Part shown: positions 16,401-25,136 of the stretch, one piece after another | Numbering within the stretch: the stretch's first letter is position 1 | Layout: each line of letters opens with the position of its first letter | Origin: Gemmatimonadota bacterium | GTDB lineage: Bacteria > Latescibacterota > UBA2968 > GCA-2709665 | NCBI GenBank assembly: GCA_028874335.1 | Contig: JAPPJY010000064.1 | Coordinates: forward strand, 1-61,036 | Length of the DNA: 61,036 nucleotides | Reading direction: 5' to 3' | Notes under the pieces: generated by a model | Told to the model about the DNA's origin: nothing | What the model saw: the letters and a program-made list of their open reading frames with translations, nothing else | Database searches by the model: none | Translations under genes and position numbers: made by a program

Positions 16401-17501
16401 CTATTTCCAGCGGGAGGGTGCCAGTGCGCCTGCGGCGCAGATGACGACGACATACGGTACGGAAATCAGTTCAAGGAGCGGAAACAACCGGAGGATCTTC
16501 CGCGCGCTGAATCGGCGGGCGGCTCTGAGCAGCAGCAGCCAATCGGCGAGAAATTTCGCCGCAACCATCAGACCGAAGGGGACGCGGAACACCGGGTGCT
16601 GCCACGCGAGGAAAGGCCCCGCCGCGAGAGCCACGTGGAATATATAGATGCAGGCAGCCACAAGCAAGACTGAATATCCGTAGTGGACCGCCTTCGACTG
16701 ATAACGAACCTGGCGGCGGAACAGCCCGTCCGTGTGGGGTTGCGAATCCACTCTGGCTTCCGGATTGAATCGGATACGCCAGGGCGTGCGCTTGGCGATC
16801 CGCCGCATCAGCAGGACGTCGTCCCCGCCGTGAATATGACCGATCGGCCCGAAGCCGCCGGCATCGTGGAAGGCCGCCCTGCGGTAGGCCAGGTTCCGAC
16901 CGGAACAGGTCAGCGGAAAGCCCAGGCCCATGCTGCCCGCCGCGAGCGTGGAAACCACGAGGCCCTGCAGGGCGAGCAGTCCGGATAGAAGCCTTTTCCC
17001 GGCTGAAAGTGGCGCGTATCCGGCAACCATGCCAACGTCGGTGTCGAAGGCGCGGACCGTGGAAGCGATCCAGTCGGGGGAGGGGATACAATCGGCGTCG
17101 GTGGTGAGGATGATCTCCCCGGCGCCGACGCGGATGCCCGCGTCCAGGGCATTCTTCTTCGGGCACGCGAGCGCAGGTTCGGTATCTCGCGCCACCCTGA
17201 GACCGGGAATCCGATCCGTCCACGCGAGCGCCCGCCGGGCGGTATCGTCGGTTGAACGGTCGTCGACGACGATGACGTCGGTGCGTTCAGGAGGATAGGT
17301 CTGTTCGGCGAGGGCCGCGAGACACGCCTCGATGCGATGCGCTTCATTGCGGGCGGGTATGACGACAGTGACGTCGTGAAGTTCCGCGTTGCGACCCGCG
17401 GCCGTGCGACTCAGGCCTCGATGGATGGCGCCTGCGACGGTGACATAGATCAGACACAGGAGGGACGAAACGAACGCCAGCGCTTCCATCGTGGCAGTCA
17501 A
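16401..17501 (-). CDS. Membrane family 2 glycosyltransferase
   Basis: This glycosyltransferase of about 366 residues has an N-terminal membrane helix, VTVVIPARNEAHRI, VIVVDDRSTDDTA, TTDADCIPSPDW and GGDDVLLMRRI, followed by three or four C-terminal helices. The layout matches the gene at 14060, although a clear QxxRW is replaced by FRRQVRYQSK. The TTG at 17501 overlaps the stop of the preceding gene as TTGA; ATG at 17489 is an alternative start. Confidence 0.88.
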   Translation of the reverse strand: MTATMEALAFVSSLLCLIYVTVAGAIHRGLSRTAAGRNAELHDVTVVIPARNEAHRIEACLAALAEQTYPPERTDVIVVDDRSTDDTARRALAWTDRIPGLRVARDTEPALACPKKNALDAGIRVGAGEIILTTDADCIPSPDWIASTVRAFDTDVGMVAGYAPLSAGKRLLSGLLALQGLVVSTLAAGSMGLGFPLTCSGRNLAYRRAAFHDAGGFGPIGHIHGGDDVLLMRRIAKRTPWRIRFNPEARVDSQPHTDGLFRRQVRYQSKAVHYGYSVLLVAACIYIFHVALAAGPFLAWQHPVFRVPFGLMVAAKFLADWLLLLRAARRFSARKILRLFPLLELISVPYVVVICAAGALAPSRWK

Positions 17502-18679
17502 TTATCGCAGGCGCGGCGCGCATCGCCGATACACTGCTTGATCCAGGCCAGATTGGCCGGTGGCATTATACCGTAATTGTAGAACGAAAAGCGGCGGATG
17601 CCCAGGTCCAGCGCGCGTTGGATGCCCGCGCCGAGTGTCGCAGCGTCCGGAGAAGCGGGAGGATAGGCCTGGAGACCCACCACGAGTTGCTTCGGATGCT
17701 TCAGATGAGGGACAATACCGGAGATGGTCGCCCCGACCCGGTCGGCGTCCGGCGTATAGGCGAGGGTTTCCGCGTAATCCGCGATTCCCGCGAGGCGTGA
17801 GCGGTGGATCGCCGCGTTGTACCGGTCGCCCATAAAGATGGTTGAAACGGGGACACCGGCGGCCGCCTTGACCTCTTCCAGAAGGCTCGCGACCACCTCG
17901 TCGCGCACCCTGACGAACGGCTCGAGTTGAGGCACGGTAGCGATGAGTTCCGCAGGGGACTCGGCAGGCGGGATGCCGGACGCCAGGGTCCGGCGCAGCC
18001 TGGCCGCTACCGCACGTGAAAGGGCGTCGGGATCCAGGCCTGTCTCCTGCGCCCTCATCCGGCACGCATCGCAGAAGCAGAGGGAGAGCAGCATTCGGCC
18101 GCCCGGCCCCAGGTCGACGCCGTGTTTGACGTGATAGTGGGTGTGTCCGAATCCGCCGTAGGAGAGGGATTCGCATTCGAGGAGGGCGATGCCGTAGTTT
18201 GCCACGAGGTCTCTGGCCAGCGCTGCGGCGAAGGCGCGCACACCCGGGTTGGCCGGGCAGAGCCAGGACGCGCTGACGTCTCCGGTACAGGTGACTTCGG
18301 CGCACTCGGGATGACGCCCCGCCTGCCATGAATTGTGGAGAAATACCGTCCAGGCGATGAGCTCGATTCCGGCGCCCGCCGCGGCATCGGCGGCGTCAGC
18401 GTACCAGTTGTCCCCGCCCATCAGGGGGCTGACGTGCGGTTTTATGGGCGTGTCGGCATACAGATCCGCGTCCGGCCGAAAATAGACGGCGGCCTGCGGG
18501 ATCTGGAGGAGCACCTGTCCCGGCGAATGGGGGCGCAGCATCTCGAAGGTATGGTACGCCGAGGCCAGGCTGATACCGTCCAGACCGATGTCGTCCCGGA
18601 GCCGTCTTGCGATGGCCCGGGCGTCGCCGTCGGCCAGGTCCCAAGGGTAGGTCCAGAGGGTTGTGTGCAGGTCGGTCAA
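17498..18679 (-). CDS. Glycoside-hydrolase-like (putative TIM-barrel) protein
   Basis: The protein of about 393 residues is not assigned to a named family. It opens TDLHTTLWTYPWDLADG and contains DGISLASAYHTFEMLRP, ECESLSYGGFGHTHYH, LCFCDACRMRA and FYNYGIMPP. Acidic and aromatic strand ends, including CFCDAC, recall TIM-barrel proteins annotated as glycoside-hydrolase or alpha-amylase-like. The TTG at 18679 is chosen because GGAG lies eight bases upstream; the frame stays open to a TTG at 18817 without a ribosome binding site. It overlaps the glycosyltransferase gene and looks like the first gene of the cluster. Confidence 0.75.
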   Translation of the reverse strand: MTDLHTTLWTYPWDLADGDARAIARRLRDDIGLDGISLASAYHTFEMLRPHSPGQVLLQIPQAAVYFRPDADLYADTPIKPHVSPLMGGDNWYADAADAAAGAGIELIAWTVFLHNSWQAGRHPECAEVTCTGDVSASWLCPANPGVRAFAAALARDLVANYGIALLECESLSYGGFGHTHYHVKHGVDLGPGGRMLLSLCFCDACRMRAQETGLDPDALSRAVAARLRRTLASGIPPAESPAELIATVPQLEPFVRVRDEVVASLLEEVKAAAGVPVSTIFMGDRYNAAIHRSRLAGIADYAETLAYTPDADRVGATISGIVPHLKHPKQLVVGLQAYPPASPDAATLGAGIQRALDLGIRRFSFYNYGIMPPANLAWIKQCIGDARRACDN

Positions 18680-18845
18680 TCCGATGTCTCCAGGTTCCAA
18701 CAAAGAAGTCCGGGTCGGACGATCGGCGGCTTTCCATAGACGGGATGAATGCGGGACCTGAACGCCCCGTTGATGGTACCATCTGAATGCGGCAATTGCA
18801 AGGAGATTCGGGGACAATAAATCGGCGAGGCGACCCCTGGCTTAC

Positions 18846-18861
18846 TCCCCCTTTCCTTTAG
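18846..18861 (+). repeat. Left half of a GC-rich repeat split by the IS
   Basis: TCCCCCTTTCCTTTAG continues after the insertion sequence as TTAGGAGAGGGGGCC at 20506. Rejoined without one TTAG, it matches the uninterrupted copy at 29611-29649. Confidence 0.7.
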
Positions 18862-20505
18862 CCTGAATAATTCATAAAAAAGGTAGTTTCCATACCCAAG
18901 TCATTGTATTATATTATGGTTACGCGAATAACCTAATAACAATGAAACGGGAGGAAACTACCGTGGAACAAGATAAGCAAACGGTGATGAAGTTTGCAAG
19001 CATAATGGGCAAGAAGGTCGAAGCGAACTTTGACGGTGGCGTGACGAGCAGTGACGGCGGTGTGATGCTTTTGCGGAAGGTGGAATCGCGCATCGGCATC
19101 GTGGATCGGATCGTCGGTGCGCTTTGTGACGGGCGCCATCAAAGTTATATCGCACATTCGTATCGGGACCTTATCAGACAACGGGTGTTCCAGATCGCTT
19201 GCGGCTACGAGGATGCCAACGACAGCAACACCCTTCGCTGTGACCCTGCGCTGAAGGCCGCGTGTGAGCGGCTGCCGATTACGGGTCAGGATCTGGCGTC
19301 TCAGCCGACGTTGTCGCGTCTGGAGAACAGCGTGAGCCGCAGGGACCTCTACCGCGTCGGCGAAGCATTGGTGGAGGCGTTCATCGCCTCGTATGAAAAG
19401 CCGCCGAAGAAAATCGTGTTGGACATCGACGACACGGATGACCCGACGCACGGGGGCCAGCAACTGTCGTTGTTTCACGGCTATTTTGATACGTATTGCT
19501 ACATGCCGGTGCATTTGTATGAAGGGCACTCGGGCAAACTCATCACGGCGCTGTTGCGGCCGGGGCGCAGAATGGACGGACGCACGATGGCGGCGATCTT
19601 AAAACGCGTGCTGGATCGTGTTCAGGAAGCGTGGCCGAAGGTTCGCATTCTGTTGCGTGGCGACGGGCATTTCTCCGCGCCGGAAGTGCACGAACTATGC
19701 GAGGAATATCGCATCGATTTCCTTCTGGGACAGATGGTTAACAAAAAGCTCAAAGCCCTGGGCCAACCCCTGATGGACGAAGTCGCTGCACAAACCCAGA
19801 CGGGTGAAGCACCGGTGCGTCTCTTCACCGCGTTCGATTATCAGGCCAAGTCCTGGAAGCGACCGCTGAGGATCATCTACAAGGCGGAAATGACCCACGA
19901 CAAAGCCAACCCTCGCTTTGTCGTCACCAATATCCGTAACCGAACGCCCAGGTTCCTCTACGAAAAGGTCTACTGCGCGCGCGGTCGCACAGAAGGCTTC
20001 ATCAAAAACCACAAGACCTACCTGCACTCCGACAGGACCTCCTGCCACCGCTTTTCGGCCAACCAGTTCCGGGTCTTCTTGCACAGCGCCGCCTACGTGC
20101 TCCTGCACACCCTCAAGGCATCGGGAATGAAAGGCACCACCTGGGTCAAAGCCAACTTCGATACCATACAACTGCGCATCCTGAAAATCGGTGCACGCGT
20201 TCGAGAACAGACAACCGTGATCCGATTCCACTTCCCGACATCGTATCCCGATAAGGACCTGGTACGCGACATCATCTACAATCTCGATACCGCGTGATGA
20301 TCACACACCGCAATGCCCCACACAATCCAGCACACCAAGCTACACCAAGGCATCACTGTGACCAGAATCAACCACAGTCTCCATTGAATCGCATCTCGTG
20401 AACCTCAAAAACCCAATTCCAACACCTTCTACACAATCACGCTTGACGAAAACTCACTCTACGACCTTCTACACTCATTTTTACACAGTTCATGAATTAT
20501 TCAGG
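18862..20505 (+). mobile_element. Complete IS1380-family insertion sequence
   Basis: The 1,644-bp element is bounded by perfect 14-bp terminal inverted repeats, CCTGAATAATTCAT (18862-18875) and ATGAATTATTCAGG (20492-20505). It is flanked by a direct 4-bp target duplication TTAG (18858-18861 and 20506-20509), as expected for IS1380 elements. It carries one intact transposase gene. It sits in an intergenic repeat and has disrupted no gene. The perfect ends and intact frame point to recent insertion. Confidence 0.96.
18963..20297 (+). CDS. IS1380 family transposase
   Basis: This DDE transposase of about 444 residues has FDGGVTSSDGGVMLLRKVE at its start, IVLDIDDTDDPTHG with the first catalytic Asp, ILLRGDGHFSAPEV with the second, and ARGRTEGFIKNHKTYL with the Y-R-E-K signature. 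The GTG at 18963 is preferred because GGGAGGA lies just upstream; ATG at 18942 lacks a ribosome binding site but stays in frame. About 210 bases of AT-richer sequence follow before the right end of the element. Confidence 0.95.
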   Translation: MEQDKQTVMKFASIMGKKVEANFDGGVTSSDGGVMLLRKVESRIGIVDRIVGALCDGRHQSYIAHSYRDLIRQRVFQIACGYEDANDSNTLRCDPALKAACERLPITGQDLASQPTLSRLENSVSRRDLYRVGEALVEAFIASYEKPPKKIVLDIDDTDDPTHGGQQLSLFHGYFDTYCYMPVHLYEGHSGKLITALLRPGRRMDGRTMAAILKRVLDRVQEAWPKVRILLRGDGHFSAPEVHELCEEYRIDFLLGQMVNKKLKALGQPLMDEVAAQTQTGEAPVRLFTAFDYQAKSWKRPLRIIYKAEMTHDKANPRFVVTNIRNRTPRFLYEKVYCARGRTEGFIKNHKTYLHSDRTSCHRFSANQFRVFLHSAAYVLLHTLKASGMKGTTWVKANFDTIQLRILKIGARVREQTTVIRFHFPTSYPDKDLVRDIIYNLDTA

Positions 20506-20630
20506 TTAGGAGAGGGGGCCGGGGGGAGAGGTCCGCGCAATTCCCGGTCGTCCACATAGTAGCGCTGACGTCGGCTGATTCGGTTCTTGCCTTTGGCTGA
20601 TAGCTGACGACTGATAGCTAACGGCTGATT
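20506..20630 (+). repeat. Repeat remnants downstream of the IS
   Basis: 20506-20532 is the right half of the GC-rich repeat interrupted by the IS. 20595-20630 is a run of GGCTGATAGCTGA-type units, also present at 24047, 56867 and 57062. No gene is visible. Confidence 0.6.
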
Positions 20631-21773
20631 TTATATGTATCCCGTCGACCCATCAGGCCGGACGGGCGCCGTGCGCTGCCAGTGGGGCGGGTCCGAATCC
20701 GCAAGCGCGTCTTCGTTCACCTCGATTCCCAGTCCCGGTCGGTCCCTGAGTTCAAGGTATCCGTCCACCGGGAGGTAGGGATCCGGGACGTACTCCATCC
20801 ATTGGGAGCCGACGGGGATGACGTATTCGAGGATCTTGAAGTTGTGCGTCGCCGCGGCGAAATGCACGTTGACCGCCGTGGCGATCGGTCCCATCGGATT
20901 GTGTGGCGCGATGGTGACGTAATGGGCTTCCGCGATGGCCGCGATCTTGCGCATTTCAAGAAGGCCACCGCAGACGCAGACGTCCGGCTGAATGATGTCG
21001 GCGGCCCTGGCGGCGATGAGATTCAGGAACTCGAAGCGCGCGTAGAGACATTCCCCGGTTGCCAGCGGTACCTGCATCTGCTGACGCAACTGCTGCCAGG
21101 CCGGGATGTGTTCCGGTCTGAGGGGCTCCTCATAGAACAGGGGGTCGTAGGGGGCCAGCGCGTTGGCGAGCTGAAGGGCTCTGACCGGTTCGAAGATTTT
21201 CGCGTGCGGGTCGAATGCGAATTCCCAGTCGTCGGGGGTGTGTTTTCGGAGGCTCTCGAAATACTCGCCGGCGGCCGCGCAGACCCGGCCCCATCGATTC
21301 GTGTCGGGATTCAGCAGAAAGGGGCTGGTCTTGAACGCCGTGAATCCCCATTTGTCGTTCAGTCGGCGCGCGCCTTCCGCCGCGACCTCTCCGGTCGGGC
21401 CGCCGCAGCTCTGGTAGACCCTTACGCGGTCTCGCAGGTTGCCGCCCAGAAGCATATATACGGGTACGTTCGCTGCCTTTCCGCTGATATCCCAAAGCGC
21501 GTGCTCGATGCCGGAAATGGCGGCCAGGCCGGTGCCCCCCGCGGGGAAACGAAATTGCTGATGAATCTTCATCATCAGGTATTCGATGCGGCGGGGATCT
21601 TCGCCGACAAGCCACGTGGCGACGTAGTTCACAATGGGCTCGATGGAGAGGTCCGGCCCGATGGAATAGGCTTCGCCCCATCCGTAGAGGCCCTCGTCGG
21701 TTTCGACTTTGACAAGCCCCCTGGGACGGTTGCCGTAGGTCACGAGAAAGGTCTTTACCGCGGTAATTTTCAT
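20631..21773 (-). CDS. Mandelate racemase/muconate lactonizing enzyme family dehydratase
   Basis: This 380-residue enolase-superfamily enzyme abstracts an alpha proton from a carboxylate substrate bound to magnesium. FDPHAKIFEP, YEEPLRPEHI and LATGECLYARFEF supply the Asp, Glu and Glu metal ligands, and IAPHNPMGPIA the general-base His of the D-galactonate dehydratase group. D-galactonate or a related sugar acid is the best guess. The ATG at 21773 follows AAGGAGA. Its start overlaps the stop of the XRE regulator gene as ATGA, so the pair is one operon. Confidence 0.9.
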   Translation of the reverse strand: MKITAVKTFLVTYGNRPRGLVKVETDEGLYGWGEAYSIGPDLSIEPIVNYVATWLVGEDPRRIEYLMMKIHQQFRFPAGGTGLAAISGIEHALWDISGKAANVPVYMLLGGNLRDRVRVYQSCGGPTGEVAAEGARRLNDKWGFTAFKTSPFLLNPDTNRWGRVCAAAGEYFESLRKHTPDDWEFAFDPHAKIFEPVRALQLANALAPYDPLFYEEPLRPEHIPAWQQLRQQMQVPLATGECLYARFEFLNLIAARAADIIQPDVCVCGGLLEMRKIAAIAEAHYVTIAPHNPMGPIATAVNVHFAAATHNFKILEYVIPVGSQWMEYVPDPYLPVDGYLELRDRPGLGIEVNEDALADSDPPHWQRTAPVRPDGSTGYI

Positions 21774-22030
21774 GGTGACAAGTCTCCTTTTTTCGGTGTT
21801 TCGGGCTCGGGGTCTGATTCGGGATTGTAACGAAAGAGATCGCCGGGCGTGCATTCGAGCGCCTGGCAGAGAGATTCAATGGTCGCCAGGTCTATCCGCT
21901 TCGCCCGGTTGTTGAAGATGGCCGAAACGGTATTGGCCTGAAGCCCCGTCAGTCTGGCGATTTCAGAGATCCGGTAGGGCCGGTGCGGACCCTTTTCGGC
22001 CATGAGTATGTGGAGTTGGAATTTCAGCAT
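21770..22030 (-). CDS. XRE-family transcriptional regulator
   Basis: This 86-residue protein has one helix-turn-helix: ISEIARLTGLQANTVSAIFN as recognition region, then RIDLATIESLCQALECTPGDLF, typical of Cro/CI-like XRE regulators. A short acidic tail rich in Pro and Glu follows. It lies directly upstream of the dehydratase gene with a 4-base overlap, so it probably controls that operon and itself. The AT-rich upstream region contains AATAC-GTGGT-GTATT, a possible operator. Confidence 0.9.
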   Translation of the reverse strand: MLKFQLHILMAEKGPHRPYRISEIARLTGLQANTVSAIFNNRAKRIDLATIESLCQALECTPGDLFRYNPESDPEPETPKKGDLSP

Positions 22031-22277
22031 TATTGTGACCGTGCCAGAACGGGAGCGAGTAATCGATCACGCCGCAAATGCTGCCCATTTAACCTATAAT
22101 ACGTGGTGTATTATTTATAATTTATGTTATTTAACGTAAATAGTTACTTGTTATTTCTAAAGGCGACGAATCGGATGTCCAATGGACAGGTCGTGGGCTG
22201 ACACTTCTATTCCGAGGGGGTTTATTGCATCTAATTTTCTTTAAAAAGCGCCGTTGTTGGGGTTTGGATCGGGTTTC
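22031..22277. promoter_or_regulatory. AT-rich region upstream of the XRE-dehydratase operon
   Basis: Positions 22080-22150 are strikingly AT-rich against the surrounding sequence. They hold a short inverted repeat, AATAC-(5)-GTATT, and TATTAT-like boxes on the minus strand. This is a likely promoter and operator zone, but no -35 box with good spacing was found. Confidence 0.4.
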
Positions 22278-22778
22278 TCAGTCTTTGAAGGTCAGCGAGA
22301 TGCCTGCCTTGGCGCCGTACTTGTTTTCCGTGCCTTCGGCCACGCCCCGGTCCAGGGTGGCTTCCGCGAAGAACCGAAACGGTCCCAGCATCTTCAGGTT
22401 CATCCCCGCCACGGCGGTCAGAAGCACCTTGCTGGCCGACCCGTCGATAAGTTCGGCATCCGATTCTTCCTTCGTGTAGATGAATCCGCTTCCGGCCCCG
22501 CCATAGATCCGGAGGTTGCCCCCCAGACTGAATTTGTAGAGTCCGCGGATGGAAACGGGCACGGTAATCGCGCCGTCTTTCTCGTAATACTCGCCGGCCA
22601 GCATTACCCCCGCGGGTTTGCTGCCAAATGGCAGGATGATGGATCCGTGCCAGCCGGGTTCCTTGTCTTCGACATAGAGGCCGCCCCCGGCGCGCAGGGC
22701 GATCTGGGCGTGCGTCTCGGCGGTGGCCGCACCCAGCAGGCAGAACACGGTCACCGCCGGGGCGAGGTATCTGATCAT
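22278..22778 (-). CDS. Outer-membrane beta-barrel-like protein
   Basis: The 166-residue precursor has a secretion signal (LAPAVTVFCLLGAATAETHAQ). The mature part is a series of alternating beta strands with Gly and aromatic residues (IALRAGGGLYVEDKE, FSLGGNLRIYGGAGSGFIY) and ends AKAGISLTF plus two residues, resembling a small eight-strand barrel. GGAG lies upstream of the ATG. No specific family is recognised. Confidence 0.72.
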   Translation of the reverse strand: MIRYLAPAVTVFCLLGAATAETHAQIALRAGGGLYVEDKEPGWHGSIILPFGSKPAGVMLAGEYYEKDGAITVPVSIRGLYKFSLGGNLRIYGGAGSGFIYTKEESDAELIDGSASKVLLTAVAGMNLKMLGPFRFFAEATLDRGVAEGTENKYGAKAGISLTFKD

Positions 22779-22827
22779 AATTGTGTTCTCCTTTTGAAAT
22801 TGACACGTGACGCCCGGGACACCTTCC

Positions 22828-23190
22828 TCAATGTAGATACGCGATTCCCAGGCGGCCGGCCGCAGCCCGCAGGTTTCCCTCCGATGTCCACAACAGAAGG
22901 TCGGACAACCGGGCGGATGCCATCAGATGCGCGTCGATCAGGCCGACCCCCGCGGCGGAGAGCCGGTGGTGTTCGATGAAATGCAGGACTTCGCGCTCGC
23001 TGGCCGCGGATGCCTGCGGAAGCGTCTGAAGCAGCGTCAGAAACTCGGTCCTGTTGGCCAACCTGCCGCACGCAAGTTCACCGACGATCAGCGGATGGCA
23101 CGCGACCCTCGCTTCACGCAGGAGCGCCTTCAGTCGTCCATTTCCTGTACGGAGGAAAGAGACCCAGATTGACGTATCGACAAGGACCAT
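22828..23190 (-). CDS. vapC: VapC-type PIN-domain toxin
   Basis: This protein of about 120 residues starts MVLVDTSIWVSFLR, which holds the first catalytic Asp. It has VGELACGRL with the conserved Glu and GVGLIDAHLMAS with the next Asp; the usual fourth acidic position is replaced by WTSEGNL. PIN toxins cut RNA. It starts two bases after the vapB stop; ATG at 23211 would overlap vapB. The order antitoxin then toxin fits vapBC modules. Confidence 0.9.
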   Translation of the reverse strand: MVLVDTSIWVSFLRTGNGRLKALLREARVACHPLIVGELACGRLANRTEFLTLLQTLPQASAASEREVLHFIEHHRLSAAGVGLIDAHLMASARLSDLLLWTSEGNLRAAAGRLGIAYLH

Positions 23191-23192
23191 GG

Positions 23193-23390
23193 CTACGGGT
23201 TGTCCGGACATCGGCGCGGGACCGGTAACAGGTTTGTCTCCGTGCCTTCGAGCTCCGCCAGCCGCCTGCTGCTCTCGCGGGCGATCAGGGTCTCCAGACC
23301 GAGCCTGACAAGGGCTGTTTTCTGTTTGATACCGGTTAACGTGGATGCCCGCTTCAACAGGGCATCGTCTATATTCAGCGTCGTTCGCAT
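23193..23390 (-). CDS. vapB: VapB-type antitoxin
   Basis: This 65-residue protein begins MRTTLNIDDALLKRASTL, the ribbon-helix-helix pattern of VapB antitoxins (VapB_antitoxin family), and continues KQKTALVRLGLETLIARE. The C-terminal part should wrap the toxin. No ribosome binding site precedes the ATG, and the predicted transcript start falls on or next to it, so the mRNA may be leaderless. A perfect palindrome upstream is the likely operator. Confidence 0.9.
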   Translation of the reverse strand: MRTTLNIDDALLKRASTLTGIKQKTALVRLGLETLIARESSRRLAELEGTETNLLPVPRRCPDNP

Positions 23391-23395
23391 ATGCT

Positions 23396-23426
23396 ATAAT
23401 ATGCATAAATTATGCATATAAGTCAA
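23396..23426 (-). promoter_or_regulatory. vapBC promoter with embedded palindromic operator
   Basis: On the minus strand, TTGACT (23426-23421) and TATTAT (23401-23396) are separated by 19 bases. Almost all of the spacer is a perfect 21-base palindrome (23399-23419): half-site ATATGCATAA, one central A, and TTATGCATAT. VapB binding there would block RNA polymerase directly. The predicted transcript start is at or next to the vapB ATG at 23390. Confidence 0.7.
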
Positions 23427-24119
23427 CGGGTATCAGATGCAAATTAACATCGCGCAAGATCGAAAACAACCGGATGGAAATTGCGTCAGGGATCGAACGG
23501 TTGTATGTTAGATAGGGGTGACCGGCCGGTCGCCCAAAGGCGGTAGAGGTAAGACGGTAGAAGAGATCATTGCCCGATATTTCATTCCTCCTTGCCTCCG
23601 GCACGGGAAGAATCCTCACAAGACTGGCAATCTCTCCCCTCTCCCCGCTTTTTAGGAACACGCCGTAGGCATACATTTTAGTAGAAAGGCAAACCACGGG
23701 TTTCTGCCTGCGATCGGTGTCAATTTTTAATACAAATCATTAATTTTATTTTATTTATGTCCTTTTTCTTATCCGCGTAAGAAAAAGGACCAAAAAGAAG
23801 CGCGCCCCTCGGCGGGGGGCCGGTTTTTCCGTGAATCTCCTCAGTGGGCGAAACTGGATTTGGGTGGCCTTCGAACCTTCGCGGAACTTCCGATCTAAAG
23901 CAGTGTACGGAATGGCACGGAAAAACCCCCCACAACACAACCGTACGCGCGGTAGTCTGAATTTGTAGGACAGCCCAGGTGATTCCCCACAGGGCGGTGG
24001 AGAAATTTGTAATTCCTGACGCCTATCCTTTACACGAACCGCTTTTGGCTGATGGCTGACCACTGATAGCTGAAGGCTCTGTGTGTAGGGCCCGGCGGAG
24101 AGGTTACTTGGGCTGAAAA
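23427..24119. other. Gene-poor region with repeats
   Basis: No convincing gene is seen in these 693 bases. They contain a palindrome around GACCGGCCGGTC (23513-23535), an AT-rich stretch (23715-23770), a G-rich stretch near 23810 and a pair of inverted segments, GGTTTTTCCGTG near 23821 and CACGGAAAAACC near 23916. A tandem GGCTGATGGCTGA-like run lies at 24047-24080. Reading frames here have no ribosome binding site or protein-like composition. Confidence 0.5.
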
Positions 24120-24560
24120 ATGGCCGAAAAATTCAAACTGATTCCTGAAGCCCACGTCTTTCTGATGAACGGCAACGACGAAGTGTTGCTGTTGCGGCGT
24201 TCCAATACGGGGTTCGAAGACGGGAACTACAGTGTCATAGCAGGGCATATCGACGGAAACGAGGAGGTCAGGGCTGCGGCGATCAGGGAAGCCCGTGAAG
24301 AGGCGGGAATCGAGATCAGGACCGAAGACATCAAGGTCGTGGGGGTGATGCACCGGAAAAGCGAGGACGAACGGGTTGGGTTTTTTCTCGCGGCCACCAG
24401 GTGGCATGGCGACGTCGTCAACGCCGAGCCGCACCGGTGCGACGACCTGTCGTGGCATTCTGTCCGGGATCTCCCTGACAATATGGTGCCGTACGTCAGG
24501 CGCGCTCTCGAGAACTATCTGCACGGCAAGTTCTACGATAGCTTCGGCTGGGACGAATAA
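24120..24560 (+). CDS. NUDIX hydrolase
   Basis: This 146-residue protein has a full Nudix box at residues about 41-63: GHIDGNEEVRAAAIREAREE followed by AGIEI, matching GX5EX7REUXEEXGU. Nudix enzymes hydrolyse nucleoside diphosphates linked to another group. The start HVFLMNGNDEVLLLRRS is typical of MutT-like members that sanitise nucleotides, but the substrate is unknown. The upstream site is weak. Confidence 0.93.
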   Translation: MAEKFKLIPEAHVFLMNGNDEVLLLRRSNTGFEDGNYSVIAGHIDGNEEVRAAAIREAREEAGIEIRTEDIKVVGVMHRKSEDERVGFFLAATRWHGDVVNAEPHRCDDLSWHSVRDLPDNMVPYVRRALENYLHGKFYDSFGWDE

Positions 24561-24643
24561 AAAGGCTGCCGCTGGAAGACTGCCCAGCGATTGCGAAAGA
24601 AGCCGCGAGATGCATTTCGGCGCAAGAAAGGACATCATCAGCC

Positions 24644-25093
24644 ATGAACGACAGGACAATCGATCTCACGGTCTCGATTCCCCCTCAATTCAGAGTCCTT
24701 CTGGTCACCCTTGGCGTTATCCACGTGCTCGGCGGCGCACTTTTCCTGAGCGGCGGGAGTGATTTTTTCGGGATCCTGAATCTGGTCCTGGGTCCCTCAT
24801 GGCTTTCGTGGGGTCTGTTTTACGAACGAATCAACAGGCACGCCATCGCGATTGATGACGGGCAAATCGAAATCGTCCGTGGCCTTTTCCGTCGGCGCAG
24901 AATCCCCTGGCCGTCGATAGCTGGAATTCGCTTCGAGTCGACCCGGATGGACATTCAGGTCACCCGAGGCAAGGCCGCGACGGTGAATTTCCGGGAGATA
25001 AGCCCAGGCGCGAACCGGTTGATCAGAGACGAAATGATCACAAAACTCAGCCCCGTTGCCGAGGCGAACGGCGTGTCGATTGAGGGGGTATAG
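24644..25093 (+). CDS. Two-helix membrane protein, PH-domain-like
   Basis: The 149-residue protein has two adjacent hydrophobic segments (VLLVTLGVIHVLGGALFLSG and GILNLVLGPSWLSWGLFY). A cytoplasmic domain with strand spacing follows (HAIAIDDGQIEIVRGLFRRR, IPWPSIAGIRFES). This resembles bacterial PH-like (bPH) proteins with two N-terminal helices. No function is known. It lies between the NUDIX and methyltransferase genes in the same direction. Confidence 0.65.
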   Translation: MNDRTIDLTVSIPPQFRVLLVTLGVIHVLGGALFLSGGSDFFGILNLVLGPSWLSWGLFYERINRHAIAIDDGQIEIVRGLFRRRRIPWPSIAGIRFESTRMDIQVTRGKAATVNFREISPGANRLIRDEMITKLSPVAEANGVSIEGV

Positions 25094-25136
25094 CGAACCC
25101 GGCACCATCGAGCATCGTTCAGGTCGAGGATTGAAA

